In this document: in pieces, positions 1-10,334 of the stretch
Layout of the letters: each line of letters starts with the position of its first letter
Numbering within the stretch: the stretch's first letter is position 1
Assembly (NCBI RefSeq): GCF_002999335.1
Contig: NW_020312059.1
Coordinates: 248,001-312,000 of the forward strand
Direction of reading: 5' to 3'
Source of the DNA: Cyclospora cayetanensis
Taxonomy: Eukaryota; Apicomplexa; Conoidasida; Eucoccidiorida; Eimeriidae
DNA: 64,000 nt
Translations under genes and position numbers: made by a program
The notes under the pieces: generated by a model
Told to the model about the DNA's origin: nothing
Databases searched by the model: none
What the model saw: only the letters and a program-made list of their open reading frames with translations

Positions 1-1183
1 GAAGGGCTTCATATGCACAAGCAGCAGCGACTCAGGGGAATCAGAGTACTGAGGGGACTCAGAATCTGCTGCTTGTGAGGATGTTTTCTTTCTCACGGTG
101 CTCTGTGCGCACTTATAGCTAGTTGTACTTGGTCCTGTTTCGCTGCGTGTGCACATGCATCCAGTTATGGTTAGCTCCTGTTCGTCTTCACTTGACTCCC
201 CTGTATTCCTATAGAGCTACCCTGAAGCATTTAGTGCATTCAAGTTTTGCAAGTGGACAGGCGAAGGGTGATACGAAGGCTGGCGAAAATACACAGGAGC
301 GAGGTCCAGAACGGCAGAGAGATACTAAAGGAGGCCGTACGTGAGGCCTTTTTTTTCTTGAAGTAGTCAAAGAAATCGGAAGTCACATAGGAGTGGCAGC
401 AGACAGAGGAAGAGAAAATAACCTGTACCAAAGGTTGTAAACAGTTGGTATGGAGAAGCGCTCTTCAATGGGTGATGTTTTTCACTTTCTAGAAACTAAC
501 CATGATACTACTGCCCTAGCGGTAGTACTAATAGGAGCAATGGAAGTAATATAACCTCCCAACATTAGGAGTTGCAGCTACGGCGCGCGCATGTTTCTAG
601 GAAGAACGCCAAGCTTTTAGCTACCACGTGTGATCTAGCTAAGCAAGCTCACGAACTATGTACTGTAACAGCTGCCACGGGCTGCCTTCTACTCTTCGTT
701 AGGAGACCGTAATATAATGCTGAGTATGCTGCTCCTCTTGCTGGTTCTTACGTATTAGGATTGCACCGAGCTAGTTGCAGAGCCGAAAGATGCAGACTGT
801 AAATACGCTACCTATTCATCTACCCAAATATCTAATCAACTGCTCAACGCTCGCAGCCAATTAGCAAGCTATCAACGTATACCGAACCGCCTACAGAAGC
901 AGCTTCCCGCAGAAGTGACCAATTAGGAAGTTGTTCTGCGCTCTGCTTCACAGCCTGAAACTGAAAGAACTATGGGAATACCCGGTTGGCTCAAGGGTCT
1001 GATGGTGACCTCGTGTCCCTTTGGGAAGACTGGCAGATACTTATAAGAGCATGGGTGTGTACTGTGTGTGTTTGTAGTATGTTTCTATTTGTTGCAACAT
1101 CTGGGAATGGAAAACACACCGTAGTAGTTTGGAAACTTGGTGAAAGTCTCCTCTTGATGAGACGTGCCCACTCTTATAAGCCC
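1..1183. other. No gene recognised (window start)
   Basis: I see no protein family, RNA gene or clear exon here. The open frames are short and overlap on both strands. The stretch could be the 3' flank of the minus-strand candidate gene that follows, or intergenic DNA. Confidence 0.4.
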
Positions 1184-2563
1184 CTAGATAGTTCTGTATG
1201 CCACTTGGCCGAGGGCTGCCAGCGCTGCGAGGCAGACATCTAGGCTACTCGTTCTCCTGACCAGCAGCTGGCGGGTTTTTATCTGTTGAGACTCAACTGA
1301 GAGACTTTTTGCCAGAGCAAGAGCCCTCATTTTCCTCCCCATCAACTCCTGTATCCTTCGGTGCAAATCCTCAGGAGACACCTGCGGGCCCCCCCAACTC
1401 GTCTTTTCCCTAAAAGTAAACGATAAAAGGACTTGATGTGGCTGCACTAGACGCTGCACCACTTGTTGCTACGGATATTGCAATATGTGACTTTAGTTTC
1501 TGTAGCTTTGTGACTTCCTGAGCAGCACTGAGGGCTTCCTCGGCTGCCTGAGCAGCCCCCTCCCTCAAAAACTCATATGGGCCCTGGACTGCCAGTGCAG
1601 CACCTAAGACTTGTGCCGAAAACAAATGCCCAAAGCAGCAGCTCGAACAGGGGGGGAGGGGAAGTGCTCTTAGAGGCGTCCGGGAGAAAGTAGACCAGCT
1701 AATAAGGGCTCTACTGTAAGATTTCGTCTAGACAATCGATGAGCTTGGTGGCCAGCCAGCCCAAAATATCTGCCCCGGTCCCATCTGCACCAGAACTTTT
1801 TGAGAATCTGATGCGAGGGGGGGCCCTGGAGGTGCATGCCCTGTCTGCATGGGTGTTAAGCGAATGCCACCATTGCAGTAGTGCTGGGAGCATATAAGAA
1901 GCAAATTGCGGGGCTATGCATTTTGCTGCTGCTTCTTCTTCAACCTAATCAAGTCCCTGCCTATAAGCTGGATCTGCAGAGTATCATGGATGCACGTAAA
2001 ATTCCTCAAAAGCTCGAAAGGTGCTGCAGTGCCTTTCCAACCTTCGGGGCCCATTCGATCAAACAGCACACTCTCGGTCAATTTACGAGCCATCGGGAAG
2101 TCGCGAAGGCAACAGTCCAGCAGGCCAAACCTTGGCAGGGGGAAGCATCCTGGGAAATCAGGGGCAATTTCGTACTGCCTCGTTTCTGAATGAAGCGGAG
2201 CCTACTCAAGGGACCCCCCAGAGCATCTAGGGGACCCCGCTTTGAAGCCGGGGGCGTCGGCCAGGCCCGTATTTGAGCGACGGTCGATAACAGCTTCTCT
2301 ATGCTAGGATCCTCTAGGTTCCGCGGGTCTGGAAACGATGCTTCCCCAGACCCACATTTTATAGAGGGAACCCGCAAGAGCCAAGGTATCATAGTAGCAA
2401 CATGTGCAAGGAAAGAAGCATTTGGAGGCAGGCGGATGCCACGGTGGGTGACCCGATTCTGTAAGTCGTCATTGTAGTATGTTCCAGCACGCAGAGAAAC
2501 GGTAAACGCTATGCTGTAGACACCCTGAACTGGAGATCCCAAGACTTTGATGCTATCATGCAT
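1184..2563 (-). CDS. Probable multi-exon gene of unknown function
   Basis: I do not recognise the product. Several open minus-strand segments lie in order and look like exons. The best is a C-terminal exon at 1381-1184, entered after a clean GCAG acceptor and ending in TAG. It codes for about 65 residues of helix-forming, Arg/Leu/Ala-rich sequence beginning VSPEDLHRRIQELMG. Upstream segments include one around 1610-1475 (helical, with GPYEFLREG), one around 1845-1720 (containing ILGWLATKLIDCLDEIL), one around 2090-2000 (MARKLTESVLFDRMGPEG) and one from about 2526 down to 2100. Splice phases between the upper segments did not close by hand, so start and exon borders are unknown. The helical C terminus suggests a coiled-coil or scaffold protein, but that is a guess. 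Confidence 0.35.
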
Positions 2564-3065
2564 CTAAAAGTCCAAGCGCACCACCACTCAGGACCCCGCC
2601 CCACTAAGTTGAGATCAGGTAGCTATAAAGGCGTCTTAGTATTCAAACTTTCACTAAGTCTACTTTGCAGACGAGCTCAAAGACAGAACAGTCGGGCCCC
2701 CCTGGGGCCCCGAATTGGGCCACTGTCGGCGATGGGTTAACTAGAGAGGTATTAATGGGTAGGGCCCCCCCTTTGATTGGGGGAAGCAAACGAAAGCGAA
2801 TGCAAAAATTAGGCACATCAATTCTTGAAATATCCAAGTTATAAACCGTAAGAGTAATCTTTTCCCAGTAAACTTGAACGTCTATTCCTGTGCCTCACAA
2901 AAACCGCACTCCATGAATAGCTCAGTCTCCTGTTGGCGGTCCTATCCTAGGGCCCTACTGAGTATCTACAAGCCAAAAAGGGTCAGGATTCCGTGTTTTT
3001 TAAGCGTTTGAGATTTGGGAAGCCCCCGTGGGGTGGTGATATTAGGGGGCCCGTCCGTGCAATCG
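2564..3065. other. Intergenic stretch, no gene recognised
   Basis: This lies between the minus-strand candidate gene and the plus-strand ClpP start, so the two would be divergent. It may hold both promoters. No motif was identified. Confidence 0.35.
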
Positions 3066-5206
3066 ATGACACCGACGGCGGACGAGGGCCCTCCGCGGGG
3101 CCCTTGGAGGACTTCTTTTTCCCTCTCTTTTGTTTTTGGTCTTCTAATAGTGTGCTGTTGCAGTGGAGATCAGGTTCTCGCTGCTTCTCTCACTCCAAAG
3201 AGATCCCTAGGCCCATTAGCCAAGGCTACAACAGCGACAGCGACAGCAACAGAAACAGGGATAAAATGGTTGTCTGCCCTTGCTAGAAGAGAGGCCGACT
3301 GGCCCTCTTGCTTTTTGAGGGCCCCCAACGCTTGGGCCCCTGCTGGGGCTAGGGAGCATCTCCGTACCACACGGCTCGTTGTAACTAATGAGCAGAGTAC
3401 CACCCCCTTCAGGGGGTATTCTGGAGAACCAACTGCCCCCAAATCTCTGGGTACTTCTTTCTACAATAAATGCAACAGGATTAGGCCGGAATATATATCC
3501 CTAAGGGTATCAAACGGCCCTTGTTCCTAGTAGCTACTCTATCAGCGCGGCCAGCAGCACAAGGTGTTCACTGGTTGTGCGTGTCTCAGGGGTGCCCAAT
3601 GTACTATCAGAAGAGGCTGCTCCTGGTGTCAGGCATTGGGTGAATTTGTATGACAAGTCAGTTTGCAAGCACTACACACCAAACGCTGTATGAGTTCGTA
3701 GGACTACAGCTCCTAGATGTTTCTCTTTGGGATTTTGCTGCCATCTAAGTGTTTATTATCTGTTGTAGTGGACATACTGGTAATAATTGAGGCTTCGGGC
3801 GTACGTGCAGACAGAAGGCAGAACGTGTGTTGTTTTTGTTCTCGGAGCTGGGACCCCAAACGACTGAGGAGCTGCTGGGGTCTCTCTTGTTGCTGGAGGA
3901 GACCGCTGATTCCGAGGGGAGGAAGCACAGTGCCATCTACCTGCATATACACTCCACGGGAGGGTCGCTTACTCATGCTTTGGCCGTCTTAGACCTCATG
4001 CAGGTCTGCTCATACATTTTTTTATAAAACGTGTATTTTTGCAATTTCCACTGCACCTAAATATCCTAGTGCTGCTTCCTGGAGGTCTTTATGGTCCGGA
4101 CACCGTCGTGCATAACCCATTCGGAGCAGCGACAGCTTGAGCAAAAGCAAAGTCAGGATAGGCTTCAGCCATTCTTACGTGGTTTTTGCTTGCAGATGAT
4201 GTCTAGCCCAGTCTATACCGTAAACTGTGGCTTATGCGCCTCCTCTGCTTCTCTGCTGCTGGCGGGCGGGGCTCCAGGTCACCGGTATGCCTTGGGTGGC
4301 AGCAGAGTGCTCCTGCACCTTCCCATGGGGGCCCTTGCCGGTCCCCTAAACGACCTCCTCACAGAAGCGGATGGCGTTAAAAGAGTTAAGGACCAAGTGG
4401 AACGGCTCTACGGGTGAGAAAGCAGTGCATGAAATCCTATTGGAGCCCCAGTCAATTGAAGTGTGCAGTGAATGCTGGTGCCTTCAGTAATTTAAAGCAG
4501 TGGAGTCCACCTGCTGAAGGCGGTAGAACCCTACAGCATAAAATATCTCAACTCAAACAGAGCGACTAATCCAAGGATCTGACTGCAAGCCACGCGCACT
4601 ATGACTTTCTTCTGCCGCCAGTGTTAACACCACTCTCTTCCTGTAACCCTCTTTCGGGGCCGTGCTGTATGACGTATTATTTCGCGAGGGTCTCTACATG
4701 ATCGACCCGTTGCCTTTATGCACTCTTTACATCCTCAACGAGTTTTGACACAAGCAGCTAGGCCGTAGAAGCCATTTTTGATTGACTTGAGCGTACAACA
4801 CGCAGGGACATATGAGTACCTGCACACTTTAGTACCTGGGTGCCTCTATGGCTATCTTCACGTGGCCCTTAGGATTTGTGTATTTACTGTCCTAATGCTC
4901 TTCAGGCAGCTCACTTCCATCCCTCCTTCATCCATGGCCAGTTTTCTTGCTGAAGAAAAGTACCTTGATGCAGAGGGGGCACTCCAGCAAGGGATCGTTG
5001 ACTCGATAATACCTCTGACAGAAGGGCCGCCAGCTGCAGGGGTCTCTCTACAGAGCTCTTCCAACATTGAGTCACAGCCAACGGCTGTGGGTGGCGCTCA
5101 ACTTGGGGAGAGCCTCAGCCACGATCATGCTGTAGCAGCAATGAGGCCCCCGGCCGCAGGAAGGTCCACAAGGCGGGGATTGTCTGCCGGACTTACTGGC
5201 CTGTAG
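3066..5206 (+). CDS. clpP: ClpP-like serine protease subunit, predicted apicoplast; catalytic Asp replaced by Glu
   Basis: This is the proteolytic subunit of a Clp protease, which works with a Clp ATPase to degrade proteins inside plastid-type compartments. My model has exons 3066-3506, 3815-4003, 4196-4413 and 4906-5206, all GT-AG and in phase, giving 382 aa. The leader exon carries a hydrophobic signal segment (about residues 17-35, ending near DQVLA) and then a Ser/Thr/basic stretch. That is the bipartite layout of apicoplast proteins. The ClpP fold follows: ERVLFLFSELG, the HSTGGS loop, GLCASS with the nucleophile at S226, and RVLLHLP with H251. Spacing to the third triad position matches E. 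coli ClpP exactly (Ser+25, His+49), but residue 300 there is Glu, not Asp. The C terminus adds about 60 residues after VDSII. The join between leader exon and core is the least certain. A ClpR-like, weakly active paralogue is the main alternative. Confidence 0.87.
3233..3258 (+). repeat. Short GACAGC/GACAGCAAC repeat in the ClpP leader
   Basis: An imperfect run of ACAGCG/ACAGCA hexamers encodes alternating Thr-Ala within the predicted transit-peptide part of the ClpP leader exon. Short trinucleotide- or hexanucleotide-based runs like this recur in coccidian genes. It is probably neutral, and adds hydroxylated residues typical of a transit peptide. Confidence 0.5.
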
Positions 5207-6809
5207 GAGTCATTGGGACTTTTTTATGTTTCTGCTAAAGCATCTGTGTATGGGACCCCCTTTCAATTGAGACGTTAAATGTATCGTTTCACTATTCCCA
5301 ATGTGTTGGGTTCCCCTTCAGAAGATGTAAAGCAGCGCTGTGCTAGCCTCCTGTTAGACTGGAACCCTTTTCGTCTCCGTGCAGCTTTAAATATCCTTAT
5401 AGATAAAGCTGCAGGACTCTAAACGTGTTCCTCACAGGCAGAAACGTGCGCTTCGCTATCGCTGTCCCATTTGCTTTGGGCTACATGCGTAGTTACCTTT
5501 AGATAGGTCAAGGTCTTGAGGGCATATGAATCATACTATTCGTTTTATGTGCCATCACGAATCGCTTGCAGATCACTTCTGCGACGTAGTATAAGTGCTT
5601 CTGCCAGTACTGGTTGAGGGTGCAGGAAGTGCAAGAAGGCAAGGAGTAAACCATGAAGGGACACTTCAATATACTACGGGTCACAAAGCGCGGCCCCAAA
5701 ATAGGATCCCAGGAAGGGAGTGCTGCCAATACTGGCAGAAAACGTAGTTATAGCGCGTGTAGTTCGCGTCGAGATCCATGGACCAAATCTGGCGTTTTCG
5801 CTTTGTTTGGCTTGAGGGCTTATATGCTTAAGGGTTCAACCTCTCTCAGCAGGTGGACTAGACTGCGTTAAATCTATCAAGGCACCACCCTTTACAGCAG
5901 CTTTCCATTTTCGAGATGCGGAAAGTATATTCTGGGTCTTCGTGTCGGGCATCAGCTAAGACACCTGGATTGGGACACGGGGATCCTGTGAAGCTTGAGA
6001 ATGTGGAACGGTTGGGAAGAAGAATGGTAATTGCTGCCCAACAGCGGCGATAAGCCGTGCCGGTGTACTCTCAGCGCATGCGTTCCTCGGATCTCAATAT
6101 TGCAATAACGTACGAAGGTGTCCACTGCAAATAGTTGCCTACGGGACTAGATAAAAAATGAAGCAGGAAGACAAAGATGACCTCACAGGGGAGGCAGCAA
6201 GAAAGGAAATCATCTTCCAAAGGAGCAGGAGGCACTCGAATGTCCACTCACCAAGTTAGTGACGACAGAATTTACATTTCTATTGACACCAACTTGCGGG
6301 ACTGTACTGCGCTTCTATTAGTACGGAATTCTTCTAGCACCAGTCCCAGCGCGTGGGATTTAACGCACCGTAAGAGCAGCTTACGAGCAAGTATAGACTG
6401 TCTGTGGCGCTAGAAAGGAAGTGCGAAATAGAGCTTAGGGGTCAAGAGAGCTCAGAAGCTAGCACTGCGAATCATTGAGGGAACTTGGCAAGGCATGCAG
6501 TTCATTCGCAACCACCTATGTACGCTAGACAGCAGATACTCCACAGGCTTTTTCCAGGTGCCACAAAACATTGCTAGGCCCATCGATACACCAAATTAGG
6601 ATCCGGGAGCTCCGAAAAAAAATTGCAGAAGAGGGTGTGCCCACCCCAAACAGCTGTGACTAGTAGCAGGAGGCCTAGTTATTTCCAGCCGCATTGGCGA
6701 CACCCTGTGGACCATGAGCATGAAAAAGGAAAAGCTGGCTGGATTTTTGCTTGAGCCTTGCAAAGCCAAAAGAGAGCCCAAGGCTGACTGCTTCTCAACA
6801 AGGAAAATA
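5207..6809. other. Intergenic stretch between the convergent ClpP and deacylase genes
   Basis: Both neighbouring genes end here, so 3' untranslated regions are expected at each edge. The open frames, such as the one at 6177-6413, show no family resemblance and no exon-like borders that I could defend. Confidence 0.4.
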
Positions 6810-8682
6810 CTAAGAATGTTTGGGGTGCGTGCCCAGGTCATTGTTTTGGATTGCTTCCTTGCAGTTCTCGCCGGCAGTTGCCGTTGCACTCGATTGTACA
6901 CTATTCCCTGATGAGCCCGGCGGGGAGGAAGAGCTACGGTTGAGCTGGAGGTCCTGCGTGTCGATTGTGATGGTTACTGGGCCGTCATTGTGGATCTCTA
7001 CGCCTAGAAATGTATACACGAAGGCACATGTAGGCGCCGGGATGTCCCGCACAAAAGAGGATACAAGAAGCCAATGTAGAGTGGTTAAGCGTGCGGCATA
7101 AGCGAAATGCAGTCGGGAAGCAAACGACAGTGCCGTGTAAAGCCTCGATAGGAAAGGATATGTTAAGGCGAGGAGGATCCTGTACACTGGTGGACACTGG
7201 ATCCAGATGCTACAGCACTTCCCCACACTACACATTCCTTGTCAAGTTAGACAGAAAAAAGCATTTTAATTACAGTGGGCCAGGAGACGCTGACAGCAGT
7301 GTACCCCACAGGTTACTTCCACATCAAACCCCACCGGGAAGTGCGGTACTTCAGGCTTCTGTATGATGGCTTAGGACTAATACCTACGTGTGCATGTTTG
7401 GAATCGTCCGGTTTTTATTTTGTCTGGTTGGTACGCCGCCCGTAGACTTGCCACAAAGCTCTCATACATCGACCTTGCCTCGTCGGGGGACATCGCTGCG
7501 CAAAACGGTTATACCAAAGTCCTTAGATACCATTACAAGCCTCAGCACACAGCCCAAGGGAAGGGTTCTGTGCACTAGGAGTTTGAATGAAACGAAATAC
7601 CACTACTAGTAATGATGTGACCCCAGACTCCTAGGGTTGGCATCGAAACTGCAAAGCCTAAACCCTCACCTCTGGAGAAGTCTGGTTGAAAGCCCTTTTT
7701 CGTTTGTGCTTGGAGGGTAAAGTTTGAGACCACCAAAATCTCTAAACGCAGCCGAACACATGCAAGTTTATACTGCTTTAGAATTGCGGTATGGTGGTAT
7801 ATGCTTTATGGCTGTCATTTACCATGAGCAGGGTTACGGATGTGGCTCGCAGCGTTGTATAATGTGGTGTGGATAGAAGGCACGAAAGCAACTCGGGTTT
7901 GGGTATGAGGGCATAGACCGGAGGCGCCTAAAGCTTACCGTAGCCGACGTCTGTAACGTTTTTCTGCCAAGGTTTTCCCGAAGGGTCCTCTGCAGAAACA
8001 TACGCAACAGGGACATGGGTCTGCCGCTAGTTAAGCGCTTTGAAGGGTTGTGCGTGCAGGTTAAGGCGGCAGTGACGCCGACTGCCAACAGGCGAGGCAA
8101 AGATAGTGACGTCTCTCCGCAGATGCACAGAGATACTTGAGTTGAGAAAGCCAGGCAACAGCAGGTAAATGGAGGCAGGATTATTCGAGGATAATGTAGG
8201 AAACAGTAGGAGGAGAAGCACACAAGTAGACACCGATGCCAAAGAGGCAAGATGTGATAGTGGGAAGGAGGATGGCTTTATGCAGGCAGAGGTCAAGAGA
8301 ACTCTCTGAGCGATATCACAGCAAGATGATTATGTATTTAGAAGAAGAATGAGGGAGAGGGAGTTCCCTACCCCAGAGGCGGGTGCCTAGGCACTTCTTC
8401 ACACCATAGTCCAGATCCACCCTGAACCAAGGAAATGAACACCGACCGTCAAGCTTGTCCCTCTGTCCACCTGCTTTAGTTTAGAGTCCAAAAAAGGACG
8501 CCTTCATTAATGAGGTGCATGCCTTGTAGGAAAGCTCAAGGCTTCGGATGCCCAGCCTACTTGTGGTCCTTTTTGCTGATTCCCAAGAGACAAACAATAC
8601 CTTTTCCAATACGTGAGACCTCCTCTCCAGTCGCTGCCACCCGAACAGCCGCCCCCTCAACACGCTGCAAGACCAGTTTCAT
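6810..8682 (-). CDS. DTD1: D-aminoacyl-tRNA deacylase (DTD)
   Basis: DTD hydrolyses D-amino acids wrongly attached to tRNA and so keeps D-residues out of proteins. Six exons on the minus strand, 8682-8561, 8421-8372, 7989-7939, 7741-7670, 7495-7388 and 7003-6810, join in phase at GT-AG sites to give 198 aa. The protein starts MKLVLQRVEGA and aligns with human DTD1 essentially without gaps up to the NDGPVT motif (residues 140-145), which carries the Gly-cisPro used for chiral proofreading. The other signature, normally SQFTL, reads SNFTL at residues 80-84, so the conserved Gln is Asn. After the family's usual end comes a Ser/Thr/Asn-rich tail of about 45 residues that is not part of the fold. 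The start is firm because the first Met gives the invariant QRV segment. Confidence 0.93.
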
Positions 8683-10334
8683 GCTTGTGTTGTTGAGTTA
8701 TAAGCAATGAGAAATATATCACTTAGAAATGGCTCTGTTGCAAACGGCGGTAAAGCTGCTGGAGAGGGGCACAACACAGAAGACTTGTGGTGGGAAGAAG
8801 AGGATCCTCTTATTGCCCTCTGAAACTTGCACGGCTGTGGTTTAAAGGTATATTGCCTGAGGTCTGCAGTTAAAGGATAGGGTATGTGTTCAGGAAAATG
8901 CTGTGGGCGAGGGTAAGGGCACTGAATCTGCATCAAGCAGTAAAAAGGTGACACCAGAAGATTAAGAAAGACAAAGAAGTACGATCCACAAAATAGTTGT
9001 CGGGCAAAGAGTGGTCCCTGTCCGGGCTGTGAGGATTGCGTAGGGCTGAGAACCAGGGGCCCTGGTATGTGGATTCCTTAGGAAACTCAAGCCACCAGCC
9101 TCTGTAAAGTATGCATGGAATCGATTCATGGTATTAATGTTGAGAGTCGCAGTTTAGGGCTTTGGGGGGAAGAAAAAGTCTGTCTTTCAGTCGTACTGTG
9201 GACTCGGTCAGTCGATTGAGCCACTTGGGTGTCGTGTTTCACGTTGTGATTTTGGTGTTTGGCTTTCGCTGCTCAGTGTTTAGACGATGCTTTGAATTGC
9301 AGCGTTCGCGTTTGGGATTTAGCTGATCGGTAGTAGACGGCTGGGCTCAATTTCAGGCCTAGTGCTTCAGGGTCAAAAGTGAGCTACCGGAGAAAGGGGG
9401 CGAGAAATTCACCTGTAGAGCAGGAACAAGAATTCCACTTCTGGCTATCAATTATGATGGGCTGTGGCCTCAAGCCTAGGCTGAACGGTTCGAGTGTGGG
9501 ACTGGGTGGCAAAGGCGGTAATGCTTTTGTTTCTTCGTGGACCCCCAATTGTTTCCCTTTGCAGAACGCCCTGGAAGCTGCGCCATAGAATATCTCCTGG
9601 TGATAACCACTCAAAACACCATATTGACGACATGAAAGCAGAGTGATATCTTCCCACAACTCACAAGCCCTAGATTGGAAAGCAGCTCCACAGCTGTGTT
9701 ATGCCTCTGAACTTAAGGCGTACAAACATGTGCAGCTGGATATCTGCCTTGCTGCGGAATCCAAGTATGGGAAGAGCCATTGTGTGCGCCTGCTACATTA
9801 TATGTGCTCTTAGCCGCAGATGGCTCTGGGGCAGCTACTGCCAAGTAGCAGTACTGCCCTTGCTGCGAAAACTGATACTGGCATTACAGCTTTTAGTTAT
9901 TCTGGTGTCAGAGCTTCTACATGGAATATACTAGCTGCAAATGCAAATTTCTATCTCCTCAAAGCTATACGCCTCGATATCTAAAGCGCCAAAACATGCA
10001 AGACTTCTTACCCCTCAGCCACTGCTTTCTCCCCTATCTTCAGAGCCCAGAAATGAACTTGCACATCCCCTTGCATCTACCTGCAGTGAAGTTGGAATTT
10101 GGGGTTGGAGCAACAACGGCTCCCCCAAACTACTGCACTAACATCATGAGTCGGCAGTAAATGGATGCCTCAAGACTCCAAGGAGCCGTAAAATTTTCAG
10201 GTGCTCGAAAGGAGAGTTCAGCCAGCGGGGGTCGGAATCAGATGGCAACCTAATTCGCGGCCATCCTTTTTCGGGTGATGTTCTCCGGAGCGGCTAACAT
10301 GGACTAGCCGCGATACCTGCAAATTGCTGATAAC
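8683..10334. other. Intergenic stretch upstream of the deacylase and downstream of the helicase
   Basis: The deacylase promoter should lie just above 8682 and the helicase 3' untranslated region just below 10335. I see no recognisable coding family on either strand. The open frames near 9384-9659 and 9921-10160 have no supporting motif. Confidence 0.4.
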
